A DNA stretch of 64,000 nt from BOG-1112 sp964635325 (GCA_964635325.1 CAZWOL010000004.1:1-64000); one strand, 5' to 3'. Counted from the stretch's first letter, positions 16,131 through 26,058 are shown. Program-made: numbers and translations. Notes: generated by a model from the letters alone, not told the origin.

Positions 16131-16994
16131 TTATACTCCATAAGACCATCTAAGGTTTTCATTACGAATGTATGCAAGTGCGCCAATAACTATAGGAAAA
16201 TTTGGAGAGAGATGACCAAAACTCTGAGTTGTGAATACAGGGATTGGCAGACGCTTCGCTAGCTCGCGAGGTAGTCTTTCATCGAGAGGATCAGGACTAG
16301 TATTCCCTAGCACGAAACCTGCACAGCCTGCCAAATGCCCACTCATGAGCAATTGATTCACCATGCGTAGTAAACGTCCAGGAGATTCTCCAGTGTCTTC
16401 ACAGAAAAAGAGTTTGTCTTTGAGTGATGTTGGGAAATAAGGGGTGCCAATCAAATTGCAGAGCACGCTTAAGCAGCCTCCAAAAAGAGTGCCTTGCACA
16501 GATTGTGTGGAGGAATATGCCATCACAGATATTTCACTTTGCATATGCTCTGGATGACGCAAAAGTTCATACAATTGCTCAATATCATCACGCCCATTTT
16601 TAGCCCAAAGCTCTGAAGATGGCATCGGCCCATGAATGCTGGGCCAGCCCAACTTGGTGTAGAGTGCACTCTGCAATGCTGAAATATCTGAGAAGCCGAT
16701 CACCCATTTATGTGAAGTCGACCTAAGTCGAGGCCAGTCTAAAAATGGGAGCAAGTCGCTGGCACCGTATCCTCCACGTCCGCAAAGAATAAAACGATGT
16801 TCCGAAAGAAGTGCAGAATTGAGAGCCTCAAGACGTGATTGAAGAGAGCCAGCTGCGAAAGGGAGTTTAGTATCCAATGTAGGTCGGTGAAGATCCCATT
16901 GAAATCCGGCATTTTCGAGATCTTCTAAAGATTTCTGAAGAGTTTCGTCCTTGCCTAGGCTCGACGGAAAAACAATTTGGATGCGTTCTGTCAC
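16131..16994 (-). CDS. ldcA: Muramoyltetrapeptide L,D-carboxypeptidase (S66 family)
   Basis: LdcA removes the terminal D-Ala from cytoplasmic tetrapeptides, making the tripeptide used by Mpl. 287 residues. The nucleophile Ser is in GFSDISALQ after CGRGGYGASDLLP. The Glu/His pair is expected around LFFCEDTGESPGR and TTQSFGHLSPN. No signal peptide, as expected. The GTG start has GGAG 6 bases upstream. The coupling with mpl strongly supports the assignment over the related MccF immunity enzymes. Confidence 0.9.
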   Translation of the reverse strand: MTERIQIVFPSSLGKDETLQKSLEDLENAGFQWDLHRPTLDTKLPFAAGSLQSRLEALNSALLSEHRFILCGRGGYGASDLLPFLDWPRLRSTSHKWVIGFSDISALQSALYTKLGWPSIHGPMPSSELWAKNGRDDIEQLYELLRHPEHMQSEISVMAYSSTQSVQGTLFGGCLSVLCNLIGTPYFPTSLKDKLFFCEDTGESPGRLLRMVNQLLMSGHLAGCAGFVLGNTSPDPLDERLPRELAKRLPIPVFTTQSFGHLSPNFPIVIGALAYIRNENLRWSYGV

Positions 16995-17200
16995 GTTAGA
17001 CTCCGTTCACTCATCAAATTATACGGAAAGAATGAGAGGTCGGGCTTGTATTTTCTATTCTTATCCGAGCTTTTCGAAATGGAAAGCATATAAGTGTGGC
17101 TTAAGTTTTCGAAATTACGAATGAAAGCTTCCTCATACCATCAAGTTTTTTGAACTCCAGCCGATACAAGTTTGAAGATGAGTATGCGTTTGGGGAACAC

Positions 17201-18727
17201 ATGTTAAATGAAATTAGAATACTAAGCATTTTGTGTTGTGGTTTGGCCTATGTAGGATGTTCCCCCTCAGGGGGTAGTGCATCTAAGCGCTCTGCTGCAG
17301 GGGATGCTTCCAATGCGGTGGACCTCTCTGATCAATCGCTCTCTGATCTAAGAAAAACTTACGATGAGCATGTTTCTCTCGCAAAAAACGCTGAGCAAGA
17401 GCTAACCATCAATAGGCAAATTTCAGACGCAAATTGTATGCGTATAGCTCAGTTGCGCACAGAATGTAGCAGCTCAACGCGACTTATCCCTGATGCAGTC
17501 GCTCCGTTGGGATGTGCGCAAGAAAGCGGGGTCGGTGATACAACATCTAGTTTGAGCGCCACTATTGCTGGTTTGTCTGCCCAAGAGGACCCGACAGCAC
17601 AGTATATTCTAGTCGCTAACAAGACCTATACAAGTGATCCATTCAAAGTGGGTAGTGACGTTGTTTTGCGATTTAAGTCAACGGGAACAAGTGATGCACA
17701 GTTAGCACCTCAGCTCAAACAAATCTCTCGTATCGAAATACGACGAGCTAACGAAGATACCACAAATATCGCAGGAGGCGCAGGTAAAGCAGCCTCTAAG
17801 CTTTCATCGGGTATGACCTTGCTTTTGAAAGCTAAGGGTGAAGTCATGGCAAGCGGCCTTCTGGTTGACTATGATGACCCAAAGTTTAAAGATTTTCGAA
17901 AGCTTCTTGCTTTAACAACCATTCAAAACAATGCAATGTCACCATCGTGTCGTGTTGAACAAGCTGAACTCGACAACATTGCAAGTCAGATTCGTGATGC
18001 TCAGCCAAAAATCACAGCCTCGAATTCTTCAGCTCTTAGCCAAAAGCAATTGCAAGATGGTATTAAACAAGCGGATGCCCAGTTGGCAAAAGATACGCCT
18101 TTGTTGGAGGAGCTGCAAAACACTCTTCTCATTCAAAAGAACGAATTGCGTGGCAATATGGGAATGGGCTGCCACATGAATGAGACAGTTAGCGAAATTA
18201 TATTTGAAGTGAGTGGGAAAAAGGAAGATGAAAAAAGTATAGGAAACTTTAGCAAGGTTCCAGTGCCAGTCTTAAATGGAAGTGCTTCAACACTTTCTTT
18301 TGCTATGGGTTCCTCAATTATAGCGAATATCGACCAGGATAAATACGGAGTAGTTGGTGGTTCGCCGTATGTCTATAAAGTATCGGACCAGGTTGTTGTA
18401 GGAGACATTCAATATTTGCGCGTGTCGAAGTTGGGATTTGGTTATACTGGACGTGAATCTTGTACCAGTGGGTTTTTAGGCGCTACTCAAAACTGTGACT
18501 ACCAGGTCTTCGAGCAAAATATATTCACCATCAATGGGCTGAAGATTTCGATCAAAACAAGTGGTGGATCTACCACTACTATTTATGACAATCATAATTT
18601 AAATTTCACTCTTGGTAGCACGCGCTATTCTAAGATGGCGTTATCTTCATGGACAGAAAGCAATTTTACAACTAATGACAATTGGATACGGTTCATACAA
18701 GACACCAATTGCGACACTGTAAAATAG
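17201..18727 (+). CDS. Large lipoprotein of unknown function (first of a pair)
   Basis: The ATG at 17201 with GGGGA upstream gives 508 residues starting with a lipoprotein signal (MLNEIRILSILCCGLAYVGC). A frame start at 17150 would hide this signal. After the Cys come a disordered Ser/Ala region, coiled-coil stretches (LRKTYDEHVSLAKNAEQELT; KQADAQLAKDTPLLEELQNT) and a beta-rich C-terminal domain with several Cys (SCTSGFLGATQNCDY). No family recognised. The next lipoprotein gene follows 11 bases later, so they probably work together at the outer membrane. Confidence 0.65.
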   Translation: MLNEIRILSILCCGLAYVGCSPSGGSASKRSAAGDASNAVDLSDQSLSDLRKTYDEHVSLAKNAEQELTINRQISDANCMRIAQLRTECSSSTRLIPDAVAPLGCAQESGVGDTTSSLSATIAGLSAQEDPTAQYILVANKTYTSDPFKVGSDVVLRFKSTGTSDAQLAPQLKQISRIEIRRANEDTTNIAGGAGKAASKLSSGMTLLLKAKGEVMASGLLVDYDDPKFKDFRKLLALTTIQNNAMSPSCRVEQAELDNIASQIRDAQPKITASNSSALSQKQLQDGIKQADAQLAKDTPLLEELQNTLLIQKNELRGNMGMGCHMNETVSEIIFEVSGKKEDEKSIGNFSKVPVPVLNGSASTLSFAMGSSIIANIDQDKYGVVGGSPYVYKVSDQVVVGDIQYLRVSKLGFGYTGRESCTSGFLGATQNCDYQVFEQNIFTINGLKISIKTSGGSTTTIYDNHNLNFTLGSTRYSKMALSSWTESNFTTNDNWIRFIQDTNCDTVK

Positions 18728-18738
18728 GAGAGCTTGCC

Positions 18739-19980
18739 TTGCGGTTGCATATATATTTTATTTTAATGGTGTTTCAAGCATGCTCTCCAGCTGTTCAGCA
18801 GTCAGCATCTGCAAAAAAAGCTGGACTGAGCACAAAAAATGCAAGTGGTAGTGACACGGGCACTAGCACAGATTTGAGTGCAGCACCGATCGTTAAAGTC
18901 GATGCAAGTAAGTTGCGTATTTCTGAAGTATCCGTTGGCAAAATGACGGAAGGTGGAAAACGATCCGAAGTTGTGAATTTTACAACGTGGGGCCAGGGCG
19001 ACTATGTTCACTGGCAAATTTGTCCGGAAGATCCTCCTAATGATGGTGTCGTCAACTGTGTTCCAAGCGATACGCAAGCCTGCGGCTTGGGTGGGGCCTG
19101 TGTGCAAAATGTCACATCGTACAACAAAATTTTATTTCCGCATCTCTATGCAGGAAACGTCAGTATTTCAATGAAATTTTGCGTGGACCCAGAAAGGGCC
19201 ATGGACTCCAAAGTTGTTTGTGGTGATTCCACTGTTTATCCTTACAACTCTCGTGCTGTGAATGCAGATGTTCAAGCTCTCTTTCTCAAACGACAGGGCT
19301 TACTTGATGCGATTAATAAAATTGGTGTCGAAAAACGCCAAGACTATCAAAACTATGCTAATGATTTGCAAGATTGCTTAGATAGTAGCAAGCAGAACGA
19401 AGCGTACTATCAGTCAAAAATTCAAACAATCAACCAACTCATCAAAGGTGTCTTTTGGAATATGTTTATTTGGGCGCCGAAGTCGGTGTGGAAGGCTATG
19501 CAGGAAACAGAAAATGGCTCTAAGCTGACGCAGGGTTTGACGAGTGCTCTGAGTGCAACAAAAGATGCGTTTTCCGATATGGGGAAAAAATTCTGCGATC
19601 TTGGTGCGACGCAAGCTACCGATGAGTCCTGTCTTAGCAACTTAAAGGATGCCAAGGCGAGTATGACTCAAGCCCAGATTGATGCATTTTGTTCTGCGGG
19701 TTTAAAAAGAGAAAAAGGAATGGACGGCTTTTGCAAGCTTATGGGTACCTTGGGTGATACTGTATCTACCATGATCCAATCTGCAGACCCTATGCAGTCC
19801 TTCTCTGTTTTGTCGGATGCTATTCATACAGTGTCGGATCCTTCTGGTTCGGTTGCCAAGCAGTGCACGGCTGAAGAGAAATTTGCCAAGGTTAGCCAGG
19901 GTAGTGATATGAACCTTAGCGCGCTAGGGCAGCAGCTTAGCGAGGTCAATGCTCAGCTCAGAGCGCTTGGAGAGCTTTAG
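18739..19980 (+). CDS. Lipoprotein of unknown function (second of a pair), TTG start
   Basis: Starting at the TTG at 18739 (AGGAG 8 bases upstream), the 413-residue product begins MRLHIYFILMVFQAC, a clean lipoprotein signal. An ATG at 18682 in the same frame would add a leader that destroys it and overlaps the previous gene. The N-terminal half is beta-like with paired Cys (QICPEDPPNDGVVNCVPSD, ACGLGGACVQ). The C-terminal half is helical (QGLLDAINKIGVEKRQDYQN...). No family recognised. Its tight linkage to the preceding lipoprotein suggests one complex. Confidence 0.65.
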   Translation: MRLHIYFILMVFQACSPAVQQSASAKKAGLSTKNASGSDTGTSTDLSAAPIVKVDASKLRISEVSVGKMTEGGKRSEVVNFTTWGQGDYVHWQICPEDPPNDGVVNCVPSDTQACGLGGACVQNVTSYNKILFPHLYAGNVSISMKFCVDPERAMDSKVVCGDSTVYPYNSRAVNADVQALFLKRQGLLDAINKIGVEKRQDYQNYANDLQDCLDSSKQNEAYYQSKIQTINQLIKGVFWNMFIWAPKSVWKAMQETENGSKLTQGLTSALSATKDAFSDMGKKFCDLGATQATDESCLSNLKDAKASMTQAQIDAFCSAGLKREKGMDGFCKLMGTLGDTVSTMIQSADPMQSFSVLSDAIHTVSDPSGSVAKQCTAEEKFAKVSQGSDMNLSALGQQLSEVNAQLRALGEL

Positions 19981-20071
19981 CAGCGGCGCCTATTATTTTT
20001 TAAATACGGTTTTTCGAGATCTGCCGGTCTAATGGTATATTGCGAAGGAGTGCCTCTCAATTCGAATACAA

Positions 20072-20764
20072 ATGGAGTACCGGACTTTGAAAAAACTACG
20101 AATCTTTTCCTATGTTGCGCTGTTTTTGATCCTTGTTGGATCTGTGGGCTTTGATTTAGTCAGCAAAGATTTGGCGGAAAAAGAACTTCTCACCTGGTCG
20201 TCCCCGCAAAATCTAAAGGATTATAGAGGTCTTTCAATCCCAGTTTTTTCAATTGGCGAAAGAACGCTTGGGCATGATCGTTTTTATCTTGGATTCAATT
20301 GGACATATGTCCGCAATCAAGGTGCTGCCTGGGGTATGCTGTCTGATTTGGATGACAAAGTGCGTGTACCTTTTTTCCACTGCGTTACTCTCTTTGCTGT
20401 TTTGATTTTGCTTTTCTATTTTCGTTCAACACCTTTTCATCATCGTGTGGCAAGACTAGCTCTAGTTTTTATACTGTCTGGAGCATTGGGTAATTTCGCA
20501 GATCGCTTGCGTTTGGGCTATGTGATCGACTTTCTAGATTTTCATTGGATTATTCCACTTCCATTTCGTCTGCACTTCAACATTGATTTCCTAAATCTCG
20601 CTGTTGATACAAGTGCATGGGCCTATGATTTTCCTAAATTCAATTGGGCAGATTCTATGATCACAATAGGTGTCAGTCTGTTGGTCATTGATATGCTGAT
20701 TTTAGATCCCTTGCGTAGAAGGCGAGAAGGTCTGTCATCGCAGATGCAGGGGAGTTTTGCTTGA
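20072..20764 (+). CDS. lspA: Lipoprotein signal peptidase (signal peptidase II)
   Basis: LspA cleaves prolipoprotein signals before the lipid-modified Cys. 230 residues, longer than the usual 160-170. Four membrane segments are visible. The conserved blocks are RNQGAAWGML (81-90), GALGNFADRLRLGYVIDF with catalytic D144, and FNWADS with D194. The extra length is an insert of about 25 residues before the last block and a periplasmic region after the first membrane segment. A TTG at 20087 preceded by GGAG is a plausible alternative start. It directly follows two lipoprotein genes, its substrates in principle. Confidence 0.9.
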   Translation: MEYRTLKKLRIFSYVALFLILVGSVGFDLVSKDLAEKELLTWSSPQNLKDYRGLSIPVFSIGERTLGHDRFYLGFNWTYVRNQGAAWGMLSDLDDKVRVPFFHCVTLFAVLILLFYFRSTPFHHRVARLALVFILSGALGNFADRLRLGYVIDFLDFHWIIPLPFRLHFNIDFLNLAVDTSAWAYDFPKFNWADSMITIGVSLLVIDMLILDPLRRRREGLSSQMQGSFA

Positions 20765-20782
20765 TCTTCGATAGGAGCTTTT

Positions 20783-23233
20783 ATGGCACAAGATTATTTG
20801 AGAAATTCAACCGTAAAAGTCGCTGAACTTCTACAAAGAGCTATTGTTGATTTGGGCTCCATGCGCAAAGGTGTCTTAACTGTCGAGTTTCTTCTTGTCA
20901 TGTTGCTCGAACAAGAAGACTCCATTGCCCTAAAAATTTTCGATGAACTCAAGTTAGATACACCTGAGATTCAACGTTTGATTTCTGATGCGGTTAGTGA
21001 ACAAACCAATGCAATTCCTGATCTACAAGTTGAGACACATGCTGCTTCAATGAAGGTTTCGCAAGAGGTGCAGATTCTGTTTGAATGTGCAGACCGCGAG
21101 CGAAAAGCACTCGAAGATACCTACATTTCTACAGCAGCTGTGTTTCTCGCTTTTTTTGACAAAAGAATTCCAAGCACACGTAAGCTGCTTGAAACACATG
21201 GACTGAATTACGAAAATAGTCTCGAAGCTCTGCAAAAAATTCGAGGGAATACAACGATCACAGAACGCGATGCTGAAAGCCGATCAAGTGCGCTGGATCA
21301 GTTTACAATTGATCTTACGGCCCAGGCTCGTCGTGGCAATCTTGATCCTGTGGTTGGGCGTGAAAAAGAAATTCAACGGCTCATAGAAATTCTGAGTCGA
21401 CGCAAAAAAAACAATCCTATTATTATCGGTGAACCTGGAGTTGGAAAGACAGTCGTAGTTGAAGGTCTTGCGCAACAAATTGTGAATGGTGATGTTCCTG
21501 AATATCTCTTGAAGCGACGCATACTCTCGCTTGAAATAGGCAGCTTGATGGCTGGTGCAAAAATGCAGGGAGAGTTTGAAGAGCGTGTGAAGTCCATACG
21601 GGATGAAGTGATTGCCTCAGCGGGTGATATCATTTTGTTCATTGATGAAATTCATACTGTGATTGGTGCAGGACGTAGTGGTGGTGGTTTGGATGCTTCT
21701 AATATGCTGAAACCTGCCTTGGCGCGAGGTCTCCTGCAATGTGTTGGTGCAACGACTTTGCGTGAATACAAGCAATACATTGAGACAGACAAGGCTCTTG
21801 AGCGACGCTTTCAAATTGTGCGTGTAAATGAACCTACAATTGCCGAAGCGATACCAATCGTAAAAGGCCTTAAAGAAAAGTATGAGAACTATCACAATAT
21901 TGAATACACGCCAGAGGCTCTTGAGGCTGCTGTTGTCTTGTCAAGTCGCTACATACAGCAACGTTTTTTGCCAGACAAAGCCATAGATTTGATTGATGAG
22001 GCCGGTGCTGCTAAGCGGATGAAGGTTATTTACGTGCCACCTGATATCCGCAAGTTGGAAAATCGACGTCATGATTTGGAAGATGAAAAATCTCTAGCCT
22101 TCAATGACCGTAATTTCGAAAAAATGGCGCATTTGCAAATGGAAATTGTTGCTATCGAAATCGAACTTGCGAAGCAACGCAAGACTCAATCAGAGTCTGC
22201 AAGTCCTGAGTTAGGCCAAGTTACGACAGAAGACATTGCACAAATTGTAAGTAAAATGACGGGCATTCCTGTCAAAAAAATGGTTGAAGCTGAAGCTGAA
22301 AAACTTCGTGATTTGGAGAAGGTTCTGCGAGCGCGTGTTGTCGGTCAGGAGCAAGCTGTGACGATTGTCTCAAATGCTATACGACGCAATCGCTCGGGTT
22401 TGCGCAAAGTTACGGCTCCAATTGCATCCTTTTTGTTCTTAGGACCAACCGGTGTGGGAAAGACAGAGCTTGCAAAAGCGATTGCTGAACAAATACTCGA
22501 CGATGAAAATAAGATCATTCGTCTGGATATGTCGGAGTATATGGAGCGTCATTCCATATCGAAATTAATTGGCTCTCCACCTGGTTATGTTGGATATGGA
22601 GAAGGTGGGCAATTAACGGAAGCAGTCAAACATAATCCGTATTCTGTTATTCTTTTGGATGAATTTGAAAAAGCTCATCCTGATGTCTACAACATTCTTT
22701 TGCCTGTTTTGGATGAAGGGTATCTTACTGATGGAGAGGGGCAGCGCGTTAGCTTTCGCAATTGTGTGATCATTGGCACTTCCAACGTCGGTGCGCAGCG
22801 CATGGAAAAGAAGCTTGTGGGCCTTACAAGAACAGCGATGGAGAAAGATCGAGATTTAAATACAGAGATGATGGCTGAGTTGAAGACATACCTACGCCCT
22901 GAATTCATAAACAGACTTGATGATATTGTGATTTTTAAACGTTTGACCCCTGAAGATTTTAAAGGCATATTCCAAATTCAAATTAATGACCTGAAAGCTC
23001 GTCTTTCTCAAATGCATTTAGGTTTAGAATTTGCAGAGGATGCTGCAGACTACATCATTAAAACAGCTGACACCGGAACTTACGGTGCGCGACCTCTCAA
23101 GCGTCGGCTCGAAGCTCTCGTCGAAAACAAAATCGCGATGCTTGTGATCGGACCAGGACGCGATAAGGCTGATAAAATCAAAGTTTCCTTGGTGAACAAC
23201 GAGCTTCAGGTCGAGCTAGTTCCTAAGGGTTAA
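20783..23233 (+). CDS. clpC: ClpC-type AAA+ unfoldase
   Basis: 816 residues: Clp N-domain (1-150), first AAA module with Walker A GEPGVGKT (216-223) and LFIDEIH, a short UVR-like middle stretch (NDRNFEKMAHLQMEIVAIE) instead of the long ClpB coiled coil, and a second AAA module with GPTGVGKT and LLDEFEKAH. The short middle region and length fit ClpC, which feeds substrates to ClpP. No clpP is nearby. AGGAG precedes the start, 18 bases after lspA. mazG follows with one base between. Confidence 0.87.
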   Translation: MAQDYLRNSTVKVAELLQRAIVDLGSMRKGVLTVEFLLVMLLEQEDSIALKIFDELKLDTPEIQRLISDAVSEQTNAIPDLQVETHAASMKVSQEVQILFECADRERKALEDTYISTAAVFLAFFDKRIPSTRKLLETHGLNYENSLEALQKIRGNTTITERDAESRSSALDQFTIDLTAQARRGNLDPVVGREKEIQRLIEILSRRKKNNPIIIGEPGVGKTVVVEGLAQQIVNGDVPEYLLKRRILSLEIGSLMAGAKMQGEFEERVKSIRDEVIASAGDIILFIDEIHTVIGAGRSGGGLDASNMLKPALARGLLQCVGATTLREYKQYIETDKALERRFQIVRVNEPTIAEAIPIVKGLKEKYENYHNIEYTPEALEAAVVLSSRYIQQRFLPDKAIDLIDEAGAAKRMKVIYVPPDIRKLENRRHDLEDEKSLAFNDRNFEKMAHLQMEIVAIEIELAKQRKTQSESASPELGQVTTEDIAQIVSKMTGIPVKKMVEAEAEKLRDLEKVLRARVVGQEQAVTIVSNAIRRNRSGLRKVTAPIASFLFLGPTGVGKTELAKAIAEQILDDENKIIRLDMSEYMERHSISKLIGSPPGYVGYGEGGQLTEAVKHNPYSVILLDEFEKAHPDVYNILLPVLDEGYLTDGEGQRVSFRNCVIIGTSNVGAQRMEKKLVGLTRTAMEKDRDLNTEMMAELKTYLRPEFINRLDDIVIFKRLTPEDFKGIFQIQINDLKARLSQMHLGLEFAEDAADYIIKTADTGTYGARPLKRRLEALVENKIAMLVIGPGRDKADKIKVSLVNNELQVELVPKG

Positions 23234-23234
23234 A

Positions 23235-24059
23235 ATGCAAAATTCATCACTTGATCAAGTCAAAGAAGCCTTCGCTTCTCTCTGTCAGCTTGTTGCCCAA
23301 CTTCGTGATCCAGTCTCAGGATGTCCCTGGGATCTTAAGCAGGATCATTCCACTTTAGCAAAATATATTGTCGAAGAAGCCTACGAATCTGCCGCAGCAA
23401 TGAAAGATAATGATGCTGAGCAAATGTGTGACGAATTGGGAGATGTGCTCTTTCAAGTTCTACTCAATGCACAGGTTGCACAGGATCAACAAACCTTTGA
23501 TATCACTCAGGTGATTAAAGGTGTGCACACTAAGATGGTGCGACGTCATCCACATGTGTTTGGTAGTGACGAAGATCGAAAGGCTCGTGAAATCCCCCAG
23601 ATTATGCAACGCTGGGAGCAGATCAAAAAATTGGAAAAGGGTGAATCAGAAGATAAGCCTTATATGGAACAAAAAGGTGTGCACAAAGTTTTTCCAGCAA
23701 CAACGCAAGCTGCTAAGATTGGTAAAGCAGCACGTACAGTGCAATTCGATTGGGATTCACCGGAGCAAGTTTTTGATGTCTTACTTGATGAGATTCGAGA
23801 GCTTAAAGATGAATGGAAAAAGTCTAAAGGAAAAAACTCTGCAGAGTTGCAAGCTGAGCTTGGTGATGTCTATTTTTCATTGGCACAGTTCTGTAGGCAC
23901 CTTGATCTCGAGCCTGAGTTGGCAGCGACTGAAGGTAACAAAAAGTTTCTTGCACGTTTTGCTACGATGGAAAAATTTGCTAAAAAAAGCAGAGAAGATA
24001 TTACTCAATTGTCCAAAGAACGTTTGGAGGAGCTCTGGAACGAAGCCAAGCGGACCTAA
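23235..24059 (+). CDS. mazG: Nucleoside triphosphate pyrophosphohydrolase MazG
   Basis: MazG hydrolyses (d)NTPs to NMP and PPi, cleaning damaged nucleotides. 274 residues with two MazG domains: the first with GCPWDLKQDHSTLAKYIVEE and DELGDVLFQVLLN, the second with FDWDSPEQVFDVLLDEIREL and AELGDVYFSLAQF. The paired EExxE/ExxD metal sites are kept in both. It starts one base after the clpC stop, so the two are likely co-transcribed. Confidence 0.93.
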   Translation: MQNSSLDQVKEAFASLCQLVAQLRDPVSGCPWDLKQDHSTLAKYIVEEAYESAAAMKDNDAEQMCDELGDVLFQVLLNAQVAQDQQTFDITQVIKGVHTKMVRRHPHVFGSDEDRKAREIPQIMQRWEQIKKLEKGESEDKPYMEQKGVHKVFPATTQAAKIGKAARTVQFDWDSPEQVFDVLLDEIRELKDEWKKSKGKNSAELQAELGDVYFSLAQFCRHLDLEPELAATEGNKKFLARFATMEKFAKKSREDITQLSKERLEELWNEAKRT

Positions 24060-24065
24060 CTTCTT

Positions 24066-24112
24066 TGCTGTCATTCCGAGCGAAACGAAGTGGAGTCGAG
24101 GGATCGCCTGCT
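24066..24112. repeat. Dispersed palindromic-type repeat (GTCATTCCGAGCGAAACGAA)
   Basis: The stretch TGTCATTCCGAGCGAAACGA followed by AGTGGAGTCGAGGGATCGCC has the form of short intergenic repeats (TCATTCCGAGC...GAGGGATC) scattered in many bacterial genomes. It sits just after mazG, a usual place for such elements. Only this copy is seen in the window. Whether it is a REP- or MITE-like family needs the whole genome. Confidence 0.5.
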
Positions 24113-24231
24113 TAGCAGTTAAGTAAAATCGTCCCTATCATCTTTTGCACGGCAACTATTGCCTGAACACGCATAGTCAACTCATTGCTAAACTAAGAGA
24201 GCTAGTATCGAAATTGGAGGCTCCTTAGTTT

Positions 24232-24978
24232 ATGTCAGATTCATGGTTATCGATCATAGAATATGCGCGACGTTATAATGTTTCGGACATGACGATCCGT
24301 CGACGCATTAAGACGGGGCGTTTGAATGCAATACTGCGAGACGGTAAATATTTCATCCCTGCACAGGCAGAGGGTGCTCTTGCTGCTCCAGTGAAATCGA
24401 CTTTCATCTCTACAGCTTCTATCCCAAAAACAGAAGAATTGTGGCCGACGCCTCCGCATCCAGAACCCCCTCCAACCATACATCGGCAAGAAGTTCCTAG
24501 ATCGTTTGATACTGTAGATCGACATGGAGGTCAAAGTTTTGCAGAACCAACTCAGTCATCGCGAGAGTATTCTGTTGCAATTGATAAGTTCAATGAACTT
24601 TGTGATTCGATGTTAGAAAAACTCTCTCAAAATGAAGAAATGCTGAAAGCAAATTTTAATCTTGAGAGAGACTTGCTAACAGAGAAGACAAAGCGCTTAG
24701 AAAACGAGATCCAAAGTCGCGAAAGCTCTAAGATTCCGACTGAAGAGCGCTTAGGTTTTGTCAAACTTTCCGAACGTTGCGATACGATGTTGCATAAGCT
24801 TGGACAACGAGAGGACCTGATCAAAGCTAATTTCGACGCAGAGCGTGGGATATTTGCGGAAAAAATCAAACTCTTCGAAGTAGAAATACGAAGTCGAGAT
24901 AAAGAAATTCAGTTGCTCAAGAAAGAGATCGACGGTTTGGAGAATTTAGTTAAAGTGCTTGAGGCTAAATTTGTTTGA
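24232..24978 (+). CDS. HTH/excisionase-like N-terminus with coiled-coil tail
   Basis: 248 residues. The N-terminus (IIEYARRYNVSDMTIRRRIK, then LNAILRDGKYFIP) is a winged helix-turn-helix of the MerR/excisionase type that binds DNA. A Pro-rich linker (TPPHPEPPPTIHR) leads into a long coiled coil with a repeated unit (KFNELCDSMLEKLSQNEEML; KLSERCDTMLHKLGQREDLI). The combination suggests a DNA-binding structural or regulatory protein, not a phage excisionase. Its end abuts the convergent queA stop. No family name is known to me. Confidence 0.6.
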   Translation: MSDSWLSIIEYARRYNVSDMTIRRRIKTGRLNAILRDGKYFIPAQAEGALAAPVKSTFISTASIPKTEELWPTPPHPEPPPTIHRQEVPRSFDTVDRHGGQSFAEPTQSSREYSVAIDKFNELCDSMLEKLSQNEEMLKANFNLERDLLTEKTKRLENEIQSRESSKIPTEERLGFVKLSERCDTMLHKLGQREDLIKANFDAERGIFAEKIKLFEVEIRSRDKEIQLLKKEIDGLENLVKVLEAKFV

Positions 24979-26058
24979 TCAAAACCAAAAGAGCGAGGCA
25001 TCTCCGTAGCTGAATAGGCGGTACCGTTTCTCAATTGCTTCTTTATAGGTCGCTTGTGCTTCATCCAAACCAATCAATGAACTCAGTAACATGAATAGAG
25101 TCGAACATGGTTGATGAAAGTTGGTTATGATCCCATCAAAGACTGTCGAGTTGTACGCTACATTGCGATCTTTTGGATAAACAAAAAGATCAGTTTCATT
25201 CCACTCGTCAGTTTTTTTTGTCTTCAAAAAGCTTTCTATGCAACGAAAACTCGTAGTACCGACAGCAACCACTTTGTTGCCTTGTTTCTTTGCATCTTCA
25301 ATAGTTTTCCAGCTTGTCGAAGGAACATAGTAGCTTTCTTTGTGCATCGTATGTTGCGTGATGTCATCACTTTTAACCGGAAGAAATGTTCCAGCGCCTA
25401 CATGCAAGGTCACTGGTGCAAGCTGAATGCCTCGTGAACGTAATTTTGCAAAGAGTTCGGAGCTAAAATGCAGACCTGCTGTTGGTGCAGCAACGGAGCC
25501 TTCTTCACGTGCATAGACAGTTTGGTAGCGCACTGTGTCGGATGATTTGCTCCATGGTAGAGCGCTCTCACGCTTTATATAAGGGGGCAGAGGTACGTAG
25601 GCATGCTGCTGTAGCCATTCCGTGAGGCTTTTGTTTGTCTGAAATTCGATGATGAAAGGGTCCATGGTCCCCTTTTCAGGCTTGAAGGTCAAACGTGCTT
25701 GCATTCCCCCCTCGAAATTCAGAATGCTTCCCAAATATACCTTACGACCTGGTTTTACAAAACATGGTGAGCTAAAAGAGCCATTCGTTAGGGTTGGTTT
25801 CTCTAAGAGAAAGATCTCGATTCTAGCTCCTGTCTCGATCTTTGCAAAAAGTCGTGACGGAAAAACTTTTGTATCGTTAATGACAAGTACAGTACCGGGA
25901 CTGAGTATCTGATCGAGCTCGGATACAGAATGATGTGAAATCTGACCTTGTGTATCACGAACTAACAGTCGTGAAGCCTCACGATTGGCAAGGGGTGCCT
26001 GCGCTACAAGTTCAGGGGGAAAATCATAAGAAAAGTCGCTAAGACTCAGTTTGCTCAC
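24979..26058 (-). CDS. queA: tRNA preQ1(34) S-adenosylmethionine ribosyltransferase-isomerase
   Basis: QueA transfers the ribosyl moiety of SAM to preQ1 in tRNA, making epoxyqueuosine. 359 residues, typical length. Landmarks are FDFPPELVAQAPLANREASR-like N-terminus, VLVINDTKVFPSRLF, the AAPTAGLHFS motif, and the C-terminal ITNFHQPCSTLFMLLSSLIG. No other queuosine gene is adjacent. It is convergent with the HTH gene on its right-hand end in coordinates (24978/24979) with no room for a separate terminator. Confidence 0.96.
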   Translation of the reverse strand: MSKLSLSDFSYDFPPELVAQAPLANREASRLLVRDTQGQISHHSVSELDQILSPGTVLVINDTKVFPSRLFAKIETGARIEIFLLEKPTLTNGSFSSPCFVKPGRKVYLGSILNFEGGMQARLTFKPEKGTMDPFIIEFQTNKSLTEWLQQHAYVPLPPYIKRESALPWSKSSDTVRYQTVYAREEGSVAAPTAGLHFSSELFAKLRSRGIQLAPVTLHVGAGTFLPVKSDDITQHTMHKESYYVPSTSWKTIEDAKKQGNKVVAVGTTSFRCIESFLKTKKTDEWNETDLFVYPKDRNVAYNSTVFDGIITNFHQPCSTLFMLLSSLIGLDEAQATYKEAIEKRYRLFSYGDASLFWF

